This document shows, piece after piece, positions 6,574 through 14,823 of a stretch of 21,371 bases of DNA. Source of the DNA: Oscillospiraceae bacterium (lineage in GTDB: Bacteria > Bacillota > Clostridia > Oscillospirales > Ruminococcaceae). How positions within the stretch are numbered: the stretch's first letter is position 1; each line of letters begins with the position of its first letter. A model generated the notes under the pieces. It had not been told where the DNA came from, did not search any database, and saw nothing but the letters and a program-made list of their open reading frames with translations. Made by a program: the position numbers and the translations under genes. Location of the stretch: contig JAEDJV010000030.1 of the NCBI GenBank assembly GCA_016296165.1, positions 1 through 21,371 of the forward strand, read 5' to 3'.

Positions 6574-8472
6574 TTGAACGAATTTTTGCCGGTAAGCAGA
6601 GATGATATGGAGAAACGCGGAATAGAACAGCTTGATTATATACTGGTAACAGGAGATTCATATGTTGATCATCCTAGTTTTGGTATATCTATTATATCCC
6701 GTATACTTGAAGACAAAGGATATTCAGTTGGAATTATTGCCCAGCCGGACTGGAAAAGTGACAGGGATTTTAAAAAACTCGGAAGACCAAAGTATGCATT
6801 TCTTGTTACATCAGGAAATATTGATTCTATGGTTGCCCATTATACAGCAGCTAAGAGAAAGCGTTCGGATGATGCATATACGGCTGGCGGAAAATCAGGA
6901 AAGCGTCCTGACAGGGCGGTTATTGTTTACTGTCATTGTATAAGGAAAATATTTGGTGATGTACCAATTGCTATCGGAGGTCTCGAGGCTTCGCTCAGAA
7001 GATTCGCACATTATGATTACTGGGATGATGATGTAAGACCATCGATACTTGTTGATAGTGATGCGGATCTTCTTATGTACGGAATGTCAGAACACCAGAT
7101 AATTGAGATAGCTGAAGCTCTTAGCAGTGGCAGAAAAATTAATGAACTTACAGATATCAGGGGAATATGCTATTTAACAGAACCGGTTAATACACCGCTT
7201 GGTGCTGCTGAGTGTCCGGGATTTGAGCAGGTGCGTGAAAATAAAAAGCTGTATGCCAAGGCCTGCAGAATTCAGTATGATCAGCAGGATGAGGTTTATG
7301 GAAAAACTATTATTCAGCGTCATGGCAAAAAAATGCTTGTTCAGACTCCTCCTGCATACTCGCTTACAACGGAAGAGATGGATTATGTTTACAGTCTGCC
7401 TTATGCAAGGGCATATCATCCGATGTATGAAAAGGACGGCGGAGTTCCTGGCATAAAAGAAGTTGAGTTTTCCATTACGCATAACAGAGGATGTTTTGGA
7501 AACTGTAATTTCTGTTCCATAGCGCTTCATCAGGGCAGGAAAATATCCTGCCGGAGTGAAGAATCAATCCTTAAGGAAGCAGAGTTTCTGACCAGGATGC
7601 CTAATTTTAAAGGCTATATACATGATGTTGGCGGTCCTACTGCTAATTTCAGAGCTCCAAGCTGTAAAAAACAGCTGAAATCCGGACTGTGTATGGGTAA
7701 AAAATGTCTTGCTCCCGAACCTTGTAAGGCGCTGGAAGTAGATCATACCGAATATCTCAGAATATTAAGAAAACTTCGTAAGATAAAAGGCGTAAAAAGA
7801 GTATTTATCCGTTCAGGTATCAGATATGACTATCTGATAAAAGACGAGAATGATGAATTTATGAAGGAACTTATAAAATACCATGTCAGCGGACAGTTAA
7901 AAGTGGCGCCGGAACATTGCTCCGCTGCGGTTCTGGATAAGATGGGTAAGCCGCATATCGAGGCATACAGAACTTTTCAGAAAAAATTCTATGACATTAC
8001 AAAAGGCATTGACAAGGAGCAATATCTGATTCCTTATCTTATGTCTTCACATCCGGGAAGCACAATCAATGATGCTATCGAATTATCTCTTTTCCTTAAA
8101 GAACATCATATACATCCTGAACAGGTTCAGGACTTTTATCCGACTCCGGGGACAATTTCAACGTGTATGTTCCATACAGAACTTGATCCATATACTATGG
8201 AACCTGTATATGTTCCCAAAACACCGGAAGAAAAAGCTATGCAGCGTGCCTTACTTCAGTATTTCAAGCCGGAAAATAAGGAGATAGTTTTAAGGGCCCT
8301 GAAAAAAGCCGGCAGAAGAGATCTTATTGGTAATTCACCAAAATGTCTTGTTTCCGACGATTTTTCCTGTAATAACAATAATAAAAACAGATCATTTAAA
8401 AATAATTCGAAGAAAAATACCTCGTCAGCAAAGAAAACAGGCCCCCGTAATATTAAAAAGAAGAAAAAATGA
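6574..8472 (+). CDS. ygiQ: YgiQ-family radical SAM protein (UPF0313)
   Basis: A 632-residue member of the YgiQ family, whose reaction is not established. It starts at TTG 6574, seven bases after AGGAGG; the next in-frame ATG (6607) has no such site and would cut the conserved N terminus (FLPVSRDDMEKRGIEQLDY). An N-terminal cobalamin-binding-like region (about 1-250) precedes the radical SAM core with CFGNCNFC (cysteines 307, 311, 314), which ligates a 4Fe-4S cluster. Two further cysteine pairs follow (SGLCMGKKCLAPEPC). The last 40 or so residues are a Lys/Asn-rich low-complexity tail, perhaps nucleic-acid binding. It begins 21 bases after ftsK, and its stop overlaps the next start (ATGA), indicating coupled translation. 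Confidence 0.92.
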   Translation: MNEFLPVSRDDMEKRGIEQLDYILVTGDSYVDHPSFGISIISRILEDKGYSVGIIAQPDWKSDRDFKKLGRPKYAFLVTSGNIDSMVAHYTAAKRKRSDDAYTAGGKSGKRPDRAVIVYCHCIRKIFGDVPIAIGGLEASLRRFAHYDYWDDDVRPSILVDSDADLLMYGMSEHQIIEIAEALSSGRKINELTDIRGICYLTEPVNTPLGAAECPGFEQVRENKKLYAKACRIQYDQQDEVYGKTIIQRHGKKMLVQTPPAYSLTTEEMDYVYSLPYARAYHPMYEKDGGVPGIKEVEFSITHNRGCFGNCNFCSIALHQGRKISCRSEESILKEAEFLTRMPNFKGYIHDVGGPTANFRAPSCKKQLKSGLCMGKKCLAPEPCKALEVDHTEYLRILRKLRKIKGVKRVFIRSGIRYDYLIKDENDEFMKELIKYHVSGQLKVAPEHCSAAVLDKMGKPHIEAYRTFQKKFYDITKGIDKEQYLIPYLMSSHPGSTINDAIELSLFLKEHHIHPEQVQDFYPTPGTISTCMFHTELDPYTMEPVYVPKTPEEKAMQRALLQYFKPENKEIVLRALKKAGRRDLIGNSPKCLVSDDFSCNNNNKNRSFKNNSKKNTSSAKKTGPRNIKKKKK

Positions 8473-9377
8473 AAAGAATTCGTATAATTTCATTGCTTTT
8501 CATACTGGCATTTGTTACTGTTACTGCAGTACTTGACACATTTGGAATTATGTCGTATGATAAGATGATGATACTTCTTGGATTACGTGATCCGGCATTT
8601 ACTGAAGCAGAGCTATCAGTCCATTTTATAGATGTTGGTCAGGGTGATTCAACACTTATCGTATCAGGCGATAAAACTGTTCTGATAGACGGCGGTGAAA
8701 AGGAAAGTGGAAGCACAGTTGTTTCTTATCTTAAATCACACGGTATTTATGATATTGATTATGTAATTGCGACACATCCCCATTCAGACCATACAGGTGG
8801 ACTTCCTGAAATATTTTCATCATTTGAAATTGGTGAGGTGATCGTACCTGAAGTACCGGAAAATATCATTGACGAGTTATCATCAGATAAATTTTTTATC
8901 AGTTTAGTAAACCGGAGTGATATTTTGATTTCGCATGGTTATTCCGGAAGGAAGATAGATCTTGATATCTCGGAACTTGAAATTATTGCACCATGCGGGA
9001 CATATGATGATATCAACAATTATTCGATTGTAAGTGTTCTTAAACACAATAACAATACATTTCTTTTTTCCGGGGATGCGGAAGAGGAAAGTGAAGCAGA
9101 TATGCTTAAAAAGGGAAAATTACAAAATATAGATGTCCTCAAGGCCGGTCATCATGGAAGCTCTACATCAACCGGAGACGAGTTCCTGGAAGTGACGGAG
9201 CCCGAGTACACTGTTATTTCATGCGGAACAGGGAATTCCTATAATCATCCCTCTGAAAAAACGATGAGAAAACTGTCTGAAAGAAAAAACCGTATTTTCA
9301 GAACTGATCTGCAGGGAAGTATAACAGCAGAGTCGGACGGGAACACCTTAAAATTCATTGTAAATGGAAAGGATTAA
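8469..9377 (+). CDS. ComEC-like metallo-beta-lactamase-fold hydrolase, membrane-anchored
   Basis: A 302-residue protein with one N-terminal hydrophobic segment (about residues 5-25), likely an anchor or uncleaved signal, followed by a metallo-beta-lactamase domain resembling the extracytoplasmic C-terminal domain of the competence protein ComEC. Seen motifs: VHFIDVGQGDSTLI, IDGG, the zinc motif HPHSDH (His 103, His 105, Asp 107, His 108), FSGDAE, and KAGHHGSS (His 228-229). The DNA-channel membrane domain of full ComEC is absent, so this is a stand-alone hydrolase, perhaps acting on nucleic acid or nucleotides outside the membrane. Its ATG overlaps the ygiQ stop by four bases. The domain is certain; the substrate is unknown. 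Confidence 0.88.
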   Translation: MKRIRIISLLFILAFVTVTAVLDTFGIMSYDKMMILLGLRDPAFTEAELSVHFIDVGQGDSTLIVSGDKTVLIDGGEKESGSTVVSYLKSHGIYDIDYVIATHPHSDHTGGLPEIFSSFEIGEVIVPEVPENIIDELSSDKFFISLVNRSDILISHGYSGRKIDLDISELEIIAPCGTYDDINNYSIVSVLKHNNNTFLFSGDAEEESEADMLKKGKLQNIDVLKAGHHGSSTSTGDEFLEVTEPEYTVISCGTGNSYNHPSEKTMRKLSERKNRIFRTDLQGSITAESDGNTLKFIVNGKD

Positions 9378-9383
9378 GATGAT

Positions 9384-10253
9384 ATGAGTCAAAACAAAGA
9401 TGTATTTGCTCTTATTAGAACAGAATATGATAACATGTCTAAGGGACATAGAAAAATAGCTGATTACATACTTGAAAACTATCAGAAGGCATCTTTTATG
9501 ACCGCACTTTTGCTTGGTCAGACTACTGGTGTAAGTGAATCGACAGTTGTCAGATTTGCCATGGAGCTTGGATTTAGTGGATATCCGGATTTTCAGGATA
9601 ATCTTCGTTCTGTTATGAAGTCAAAGCTTACTTCTGTTGAAAGAATAGAACTTGCAAGTTCACAGATGGATAAGAATGATGTATATGATAAGGTAATGAG
9701 TCTTGACATTGAACGTATCCGGGAAACTAAGGAAAACGGTGATCGCGTGGCATTTGCCGGTGCGGTTGACGCTATTCTTAAGGCCAGGAAGATATACATA
9801 GTAGCTTCCAGAAGTGCAGCAGCATTAGCGGAGTTTCTACGATATTATTTCAGTATAATATTTGATGATGTTCTGCTTCTGAAAAATCATGGTACAAGTG
9901 AACTCTTACAGAGACTGTATAAAATTGATGAAAGAGATGTTGTGATAGGAATAAGTTTTCCGCGTTATTCAAAACAGACAACAATAGCCATGAATTATGC
10001 TTCAGAGGCAGGAGCAACATTGATTGCAATAACAGACAGCAAACAGTCACCTATTGCAGAAAAAGCCACACATGTGATGACTGCCGGGAGCGGAATGGTT
10101 TCATTTGCAGATTCGCTTGCCGCACCACTTAGCCTTATAAATGCACTTATTGCTGCAGTTAGTCTTGAAAAGGAAAGCGATATAAACAGCAATTTTGAAA
10201 CTCTTGAACATTTGTGGGATGAATATGACGTATATGAAAAAACTGATAAATAA
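9384..10253 (+). CDS. MurR/RpiR-family transcriptional regulator
   Basis: A 289-residue regulator with an N-terminal RpiR-type helix-turn-helix (about 1-77; SKGHRKIADYILENY and GVSESTVVRFAMELGFSGYPDF are typical) and a C-terminal SIS sugar-phosphate isomerase fold (about 110-260, with KIYIVASRSAAALAEFLRYY and ITDSKQSPIAEKATHVM). The family usually senses phosphosugars and controls sugar or cell-wall-sugar catabolism. No sugar gene lies beside it, which is unusual, so its targets are probably elsewhere. The ATG is six bases after the previous stop, with AAAGGA about ten bases upstream. It sits inside the housekeeping operon. Confidence 0.9.
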   Translation: MSQNKDVFALIRTEYDNMSKGHRKIADYILENYQKASFMTALLLGQTTGVSESTVVRFAMELGFSGYPDFQDNLRSVMKSKLTSVERIELASSQMDKNDVYDKVMSLDIERIRETKENGDRVAFAGAVDAILKARKIYIVASRSAAALAEFLRYYFSIIFDDVLLLKNHGTSELLQRLYKIDERDVVIGISFPRYSKQTTIAMNYASEAGATLIAITDSKQSPIAEKATHVMTAGSGMVSFADSLAAPLSLINALIAAVSLEKESDINSNFETLEHLWDEYDVYEKTDK

Positions 10254-10265
10254 TAAAAAGGCGGT

Positions 10266-11492
10266 ATGTTTTTGAGATTTGACAGTATTATCATAGGTGG
10301 AGGCGCTGCCGGATTGATGGCTGCGGTTACGGCCGCTGAATCAGGCAGAAGAGTTGCTATTTTTGAAAAGAATGACCGTATCGGAAAGAAACTTCGTATT
10401 ACGGGAAAGGGAAGATGCAATGTTACAAACTTCTGTGACATTGATGAGTTTATGAAAAATGTTCCTGTAAATAACAGATTTCTATACAGTTCATTTTCAG
10501 GTTATACACCGGAAGATGTGATGGAGTTTTTTGAAAATGCAGGAGTTCCGCTTAAAGTAGAACGCGGTAACAGAGTTTTTCCTGTTTCAGACAAGGCTGT
10601 CGATATAGTTTCTGCTTTCGACAGAAAAATAAAACAACTCGGTATAAAGCTAATACGGGAAAAAGTTACTGATTTACTTATAGATGACGGTGTATGCTGC
10701 GGAATAAAAACAGAAAAAAATGAATATAACTCCGAAACTGTTCTTGTGGCTACCGGGGGTGCTTCATATCCGCTTACCGGATCAACAGGAGATGGTTACA
10801 GATTTGCACAAAAGGCAGGTCATACTGTTACAGATATTGTTCCGTCACTTGTCCCTCTTGAAATATCAGAAAAATTTTGTTCAGAACTAAATGGCCTTGC
10901 TTTGAAAAATATTTCTCTTACACTTCTTGAGGGAGAAAAAAAGATTTTTTCGGATCTTGGCGAAATGTCATTTATGCATTATGGTGTTACGGGTCCGCTT
11001 GTTCTTACATCCAGTTCCAGAATCCGAAAAACAGAAAACGGAAGATATAGTCTTCTTCTTGATTTAAAGCCCGGACTTACTCCTGAAAAACTCGACAGAA
11101 GACTGCAGAGAGATTTTACTGAGATGCCTAATATTGAGTTCAGAAATATTCTCATTAAGCTTCTTCCGTCTAAATTAATTCCGGTTATAATAAAACTTTC
11201 AGGGATTGACGCCGAAACCAAAGCGTGTCAGATTACCAGAGTTCAGAGAAATGAACTGGTGAAACTGTTAAAAAACATTAAACTTACAATTACCGGATTT
11301 CGACCCGTTGAAGAGGCTATCGTCACAAGCGGGGGGGTTAGCATAAAGGAGATAAATCCCAAAACCATGGAATCCAAACTTGTAAGTGGTCTTTTCTTTG
11401 CCGGTGAAGTTCTTGATGTTGACGGATATACTGGTGGATTTAACCTCCAGATTGCGTTTTCAACAGGCCACGCCGCCGGAATGAATCTATAA
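10266..11492 (+). CDS. HI0933/BaiN-family FAD-dependent oxidoreductase
   Basis: A 408-residue NAD(P)/FAD-dependent flavoprotein of the HI0933 (YhiN) type. The Rossmann motif IIIGGGAAGLMAA is at residues 8-20, GKKLRITGKGRCNVTN follows (about 40-55), VATGGASYPLTGSTGDGY lies mid-protein, and GLFFAGEVLDVDGYTGGFNL near the end closes the FAD site. Family members have been linked to bile-acid double-bond reduction (BaiN) and to unidentified redox roles; the substrate here cannot be told. Ten bases separate it from the RpiR gene, with AAGGCGG as ribosome site. Next to cmk, this flavoprotein is a recurrent neighbour in Clostridia (recalled). A run of seven G in the conserved TSGGVS codons is noted. 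Confidence 0.92.
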   Translation: MFLRFDSIIIGGGAAGLMAAVTAAESGRRVAIFEKNDRIGKKLRITGKGRCNVTNFCDIDEFMKNVPVNNRFLYSSFSGYTPEDVMEFFENAGVPLKVERGNRVFPVSDKAVDIVSAFDRKIKQLGIKLIREKVTDLLIDDGVCCGIKTEKNEYNSETVLVATGGASYPLTGSTGDGYRFAQKAGHTVTDIVPSLVPLEISEKFCSELNGLALKNISLTLLEGEKKIFSDLGEMSFMHYGVTGPLVLTSSSRIRKTENGRYSLLLDLKPGLTPEKLDRRLQRDFTEMPNIEFRNILIKLLPSKLIPVIIKLSGIDAETKACQITRVQRNELVKLLKNIKLTITGFRPVEEAIVTSGGVSIKEINPKTMESKLVSGLFFAGEVLDVDGYTGGFNLQIAFSTGHAAGMNL

Positions 11493-11513
11493 AAAGAATG
11501 CGAGGAAATGAAA

Positions 11514-12188
11514 ATGAATATTAATGTAGCAATTGACGGACCTGCAGGTGCAGGGAAGAGCTCAATAGCAAAAGCAGTTGCAAAGAGTACTGGATATATT
11601 TATGCAGATACAGGAGCATTATATCGCTCTGTTGCGTATTACACAATAAATAAGGGGATTTCTCCGTCTGATAAAGCGGCAGTTGTTTCTCTCCTTGACG
11701 GACTTGAAATCAAACTTGAATATATAGATGGTCAGCAGAGAGTGATCGTTGCCGGCGAAGATGTTTCAGACAAAATAAGAACACCTGAAGTATCCATGGG
11801 AGCATCTGTTGTATCGGCAATTCCTGAAGTAAGAGAGTTTCTTTTTGACCTTCAGAAAAAAATTGCTTCGGAGAACAATATCATAATGGACGGACGTGAT
11901 ATTGGTACTGTTGTACTTCCGGAGGCACAGCTTAAAATATTTCTTACAGCCAGTGCTGAAGAAAGAGCAAGGAGAAGATTTGCAGAGCTTAAGGAAACAG
12001 AAGGTATTACTTTTGAAAATATCTTAGAGGATATAATCAGGCGTGATGAAAATGATATGAACAGAACGGTATCTCCTCTTAAGCAGGCTGATGATGCAAT
12101 TCTTGTTGATACAACGAAAATGACTATTGATGAGGTAATCGCACTGCTTGAAAAAATGATAAGAGAAACGGAAGAAAGAGTGGGATAA
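11514..12188 (+). CDS. cmk: Cytidylate kinase
   Basis: Phosphorylates CMP and dCMP to the diphosphates using ATP, in the cytosol. The P-loop IDGPAGAGKSS is at residues 7-17, YADTGALYRSVAYY follows, and MDGRDIGTVVLPEAQLKIFL, the LID arginines (EERARRRFAEL) and RDENDMNRTVSPL are all typical. I chose ATG 11514 (224 residues) because GAGGA ends seven bases upstream; ATG 11508 would leave only one base between the site and the start. It begins 21 bases after the flavoprotein and is followed four bases after its stop by plsC. The cmk-plsC-ispH/S1 order is common in Clostridia (recalled). Confidence 0.96.
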   Translation: MNINVAIDGPAGAGKSSIAKAVAKSTGYIYADTGALYRSVAYYTINKGISPSDKAAVVSLLDGLEIKLEYIDGQQRVIVAGEDVSDKIRTPEVSMGASVVSAIPEVREFLFDLQKKIASENNIIMDGRDIGTVVLPEAQLKIFLTASAEERARRRFAELKETEGITFENILEDIIRRDENDMNRTVSPLKQADDAILVDTTKMTIDEVIALLEKMIRETEERVG

Positions 12189-12192
12189 GATT

Positions 12193-12780
12193 TTGTATAC
12201 AGTATTAAGAAATTTTATAATTTTTCTTTTTAAGATTGCTTTTAATCTCTCTTTTGAGGGTACTGAAAATATACCTCAGGATGAACCAGTTATTATTGCC
12301 TGCAATCATCGTACATATGCAGATCCGATTTTTCTTTCTCTCAAAGCCAAAAGAAGATGCACATATATGGCTAAGGAAGAACTTTTTAAAAATCCGGTTT
12401 TTGCATTGCTTATAAGAACGTTCGGTGCTTTTCCTGTTGCAAGAGGGAAAGGTGATACCGGTGTTATAGATACTGCAATCGAGAAACTAAACTCAGGAAA
12501 AAATCTTGCTATCTTTCCGGAAGGAACACGCTCGAAGGACGGAAAAGTAGGCAAGGGGAAGACGGGAGTTGCTTTAATTGCCGCAAGAGCAGGCAGGACT
12601 GTTGTTCCATGCGGTATAGCCTATGATGGAAAACTGGGATTCAGGAAGAAAGTAACAGTAAGATACGGCAAACCAATAAGTCCTGAAGAACTTAAGATAA
12701 GCAATAATCCAGCACCAAATGAACTTAAAACGCTAAAACTTACAATAATGAATTCAATCACTGAACTTGTGGAGAAATGA
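12193..12780 (+). CDS. plsC: 1-acyl-sn-glycerol-3-phosphate acyltransferase
   Basis: Adds the second acyl chain to lysophosphatidic acid to make phosphatidic acid at the inner membrane face. At 195 residues it is a compact family member. A hydrophobic N terminus (about 8-20) is followed by the catalytic NHRTYAD (His 39, Asp 44) and the substrate-binding FPEGTRSKDG (about 108-117). The start is TTG 12193, four bases after the cmk stop; the ribosome site is weak, so translational coupling is likely. A later start would remove the membrane segment. The end overlaps the region carrying the ribosome site of the next gene. Confidence 0.92.
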   Translation: MYTVLRNFIIFLFKIAFNLSFEGTENIPQDEPVIIACNHRTYADPIFLSLKAKRRCTYMAKEELFKNPVFALLIRTFGAFPVARGKGDTGVIDTAIEKLNSGKNLAIFPEGTRSKDGKVGKGKTGVALIAARAGRTVVPCGIAYDGKLGFRKKVTVRYGKPISPEELKISNNPAPNELKTLKLTIMNSITELVEK

Positions 12781-12781
12781 T

Positions 12782-14734
12782 ATGAGTATAGAAGTAGCCA
12801 GATCAGCAGGATTTTGTTTTGGAGTAGACCGTGCAATCAAGCTTGTTTACGGAGAAATAGAAAAAGGCGGAAAAGTTGCAACGTTTGGTCCGATTATTCA
12901 TAACACTAGTGTGGTTAATGACCTGAAAAGTAAAAATGTAAGAATTATTAATGAACTTTCAGAACTTCATGAAGACGAAAGACTGGTCCTTCGTTCCCAT
13001 GGTGTTGGAAAAAATATATATGATGAACTGAAAAATCTGGGAAATGAGTATATTGACGCAACATGTCCATTTGTATCAAGAATACATAAAATTGTACGGG
13101 AACAGTCATCACAGGGGAAAATAATACTAATTGCCGGAGACAGAACCCATCCGGAGGTAGATGCAATTGTCAAACATTGTACCGGAGAGTGCTATGTTTT
13201 TGCTAATGATGACGAACTTCAAACAATTTTTAAAAAAAACTTAGGTTTTTTGGAAAAAAAGGTTGCAATTGTGGCGCAAACGACGTATAATATAATAGTG
13301 TGGAATAAATGTTTAAGCATTATTCCTGATACCTTAAAAGATGTAACTGAGATTTTTGAAACGATATGCAATGCAACGTCGGAAAGACAGTCGGCTGCGA
13401 TTGAACTTGCCAGACGTTCTGATGTGATGATCGTAATAGGCGGAAAGCATAGTTCAAACACTATCAAGCTTTACAATGTATGCAGTAAATATTGCAGAAC
13501 GTATCACATCGAAGATTCTGAAGAGCTATATGGTATTGATTTTTCAGGAATGTCTGATATAGGTATAACTGCTGGTGCATCAACGCCAGTGTATATCATT
13601 AAGGAGGTTATTCATAAAATGAGCGAAATCCAGAAAACTCAGGAAGAGGAAATTAACTTCGCGGAGGCACTTGAACAGTCCTTCAAGAAAATACATACAG
13701 GTGAAAGGATCAAGGGAATCATTGTTGCTGTAAACAATTCTGAGGCAATTGTAGATATCGGCACAAAGCACACAGGTTTTATCAGCCTTTCAGAACTTAC
13801 AAACGATCCGACTAAGAAGCCTGCTGATGTAGTAAGCGTTGGCGAAGAAGTTGACCTCGTAGTAATCAAGATCAACGATCAGGATGGTATCGCAACACTT
13901 TCCAAGAAGAAAGTTGACGAGATGGTTGGCTTTGACAATATTGTTAAGGCTATGGAAGAAGGCAAGATTCTTGAAGGTACAGTCCAGAAGGCTGTTAAGG
14001 GCGGCGTAATTGTACTTGTTGACGGTGTTGGCATATTTGTTCCTGCTTCACACACAGGTCTTGGACGTGATGAAGATATCGAGAAACTCGTTAAACAGCA
14101 GGTATCTCTCAAGCTTATCGATGTTATCCCACAGCGCAGAAGAGCAGTTGGTTCAATTAAGCTTGTTCAGAAGGCTATCAAAGAAGAAGCTCAGAAGAAA
14201 TTCTGGGATGCAGCTGAAGTTGGAGCAACCTACAAGGGTGAAGTTAAGTCAATCACTAACTATGGTGCATTCGTTGACCTTGGCGGAATCGACGGTATGG
14301 TTCATGTTTCAGAACTCTCATGGAAGAGAATTAAGCACCCGTCAGAAGTTGTTAAGGTTGGCGACGTTCTTGAAGTTTATATCAAGGAACTCAACCAGGA
14401 AACTGGCAGAATCTCTCTTGGTTACAAGAAGACAGAAGACAATCCATGGGAAAAGTTTAAGGCTTCTTACAACGTTGGCGATGTAGTTAAGGCTACTATT
14501 GTATCTATAACACCTTTTGGTGCTTTTGCAAGCATTATCGATGGTGTTGACGGTCTTATCCACATTTCACAGATTGCAAACCAGAGAGTTGACAATGTTA
14601 AGGACGTTCTTTCTGTTGGTCAGGAAGTTGAAGCTAAGATTACAGAATGTGACATTGATAACAAGCGTGTAAGTCTTTCAATGCGTGCACTTCTTACTGA
14701 AGACAGCGCTGAGGAAACAGAAGATAACGAATAA
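12782..14734 (+). CDS. ispH: IspH (HMBPP reductase) - ribosomal protein S1 fusion
   Basis: Residues 1-280 are IspH, the 4Fe-4S enzyme making IPP and DMAPP in the last MEP-pathway step. Cysteines 12, 95 and 196, His 40, His 73, His 123 and Glu 125 are all present, so it should be active. Residues 280-650 hold four S1 RNA-binding repeats (about 305-370, 390-455, 475-545, 560-625); the last two are most canonical (NYGAFVDLGGIDGMVHVSEL). ATG 12782 is preferred: GGAG lies seven bases upstream, and the alternative TTG 12767 would overlap plsC. IspH-S1 fusions are known in Clostridia (recalled). Odd here: an AAGGAGG and in-frame ATG at the junction, and lysine codons switching from mostly AAA to mostly AAG there. 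The S1 half may also be made alone. Confidence 0.95.
   Translation: MSIEVARSAGFCFGVDRAIKLVYGEIEKGGKVATFGPIIHNTSVVNDLKSKNVRIINELSELHEDERLVLRSHGVGKNIYDELKNLGNEYIDATCPFVSRIHKIVREQSSQGKIILIAGDRTHPEVDAIVKHCTGECYVFANDDELQTIFKKNLGFLEKKVAIVAQTTYNIIVWNKCLSIIPDTLKDVTEIFETICNATSERQSAAIELARRSDVMIVIGGKHSSNTIKLYNVCSKYCRTYHIEDSEELYGIDFSGMSDIGITAGASTPVYIIKEVIHKMSEIQKTQEEEINFAEALEQSFKKIHTGERIKGIIVAVNNSEAIVDIGTKHTGFISLSELTNDPTKKPADVVSVGEEVDLVVIKINDQDGIATLSKKKVDEMVGFDNIVKAMEEGKILEGTVQKAVKGGVIVLVDGVGIFVPASHTGLGRDEDIEKLVKQQVSLKLIDVIPQRRRAVGSIKLVQKAIKEEAQKKFWDAAEVGATYKGEVKSITNYGAFVDLGGIDGMVHVSELSWKRIKHPSEVVKVGDVLEVYIKELNQETGRISLGYKKTEDNPWEKFKASYNVGDVVKATIVSITPFGAFASIIDGVDGLIHISQIANQRVDNVKDVLSVGQEVEAKITECDIDNKRVSLSMRALLTEDSAEETEDNE
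13601..13621 (+). promoter_or_regulatory. Internal Shine-Dalgarno and in-frame ATG at the IspH/S1 junction
   Basis: AAGGAGG (13601-13607) is followed 11 bases later by ATG 13619, in frame with the fusion, at the first residue of the S1 part (MSEIQKTQEEEINFAEALEQ). Initiation here would give a 371-residue four-repeat S1 protein. The anti-ribosomal match is the strongest in the gene, though it also encodes Lys-Glu-Val of the IspH C terminus and the spacing is slightly long. A weak TTGATT-16-TATAGG promoter-like pair lies at 13536-13563. Confidence 0.45.
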
Positions 14735-14764
14735 TCAGTTATTTGTCTGACACATAAAAAATTC

Positions 14765-14805
14765 ATGCTCCGGATTCAGGAACGTTGTGAATCCGGAGTA
14801 TTTTT
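14765..14805 (+). terminator. Terminator or attenuator hairpin between ispH-S1 and the GTPase gene
   Basis: CTCCGGATTCA (14768-14778) pairs with TGAATCCGGAG (14788-14798) around a nine-base loop, followed by TATTTTT. It is GC-rich for this DNA and a good intrinsic terminator for the long operon. The AAAGGAG site of the next gene starts five bases after the T run, and no convincing promoter is seen between the ispH-S1 stop and that gene, so partial read-through may feed it. Confidence 0.85.
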
Positions 14806-14823
14806 ATACAAAGGAGCATTAAG

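Noticed and set aside
11331..11337. Run of seven G as a phase-variation switch in the flavoprotein gene
   Set aside because: It encodes the Gly-Gly of a TSGGVS motif typical of the family, is short for a contingency tract, and the frame is intact.
14010..14486. 158-codon frame overlapping the S1 repeats in another phase
   Set aside because: The S1 frame is unmistakable; the overlapping frame is Leu/Ser-rich, lacks a ribosome site and resembles nothing known.
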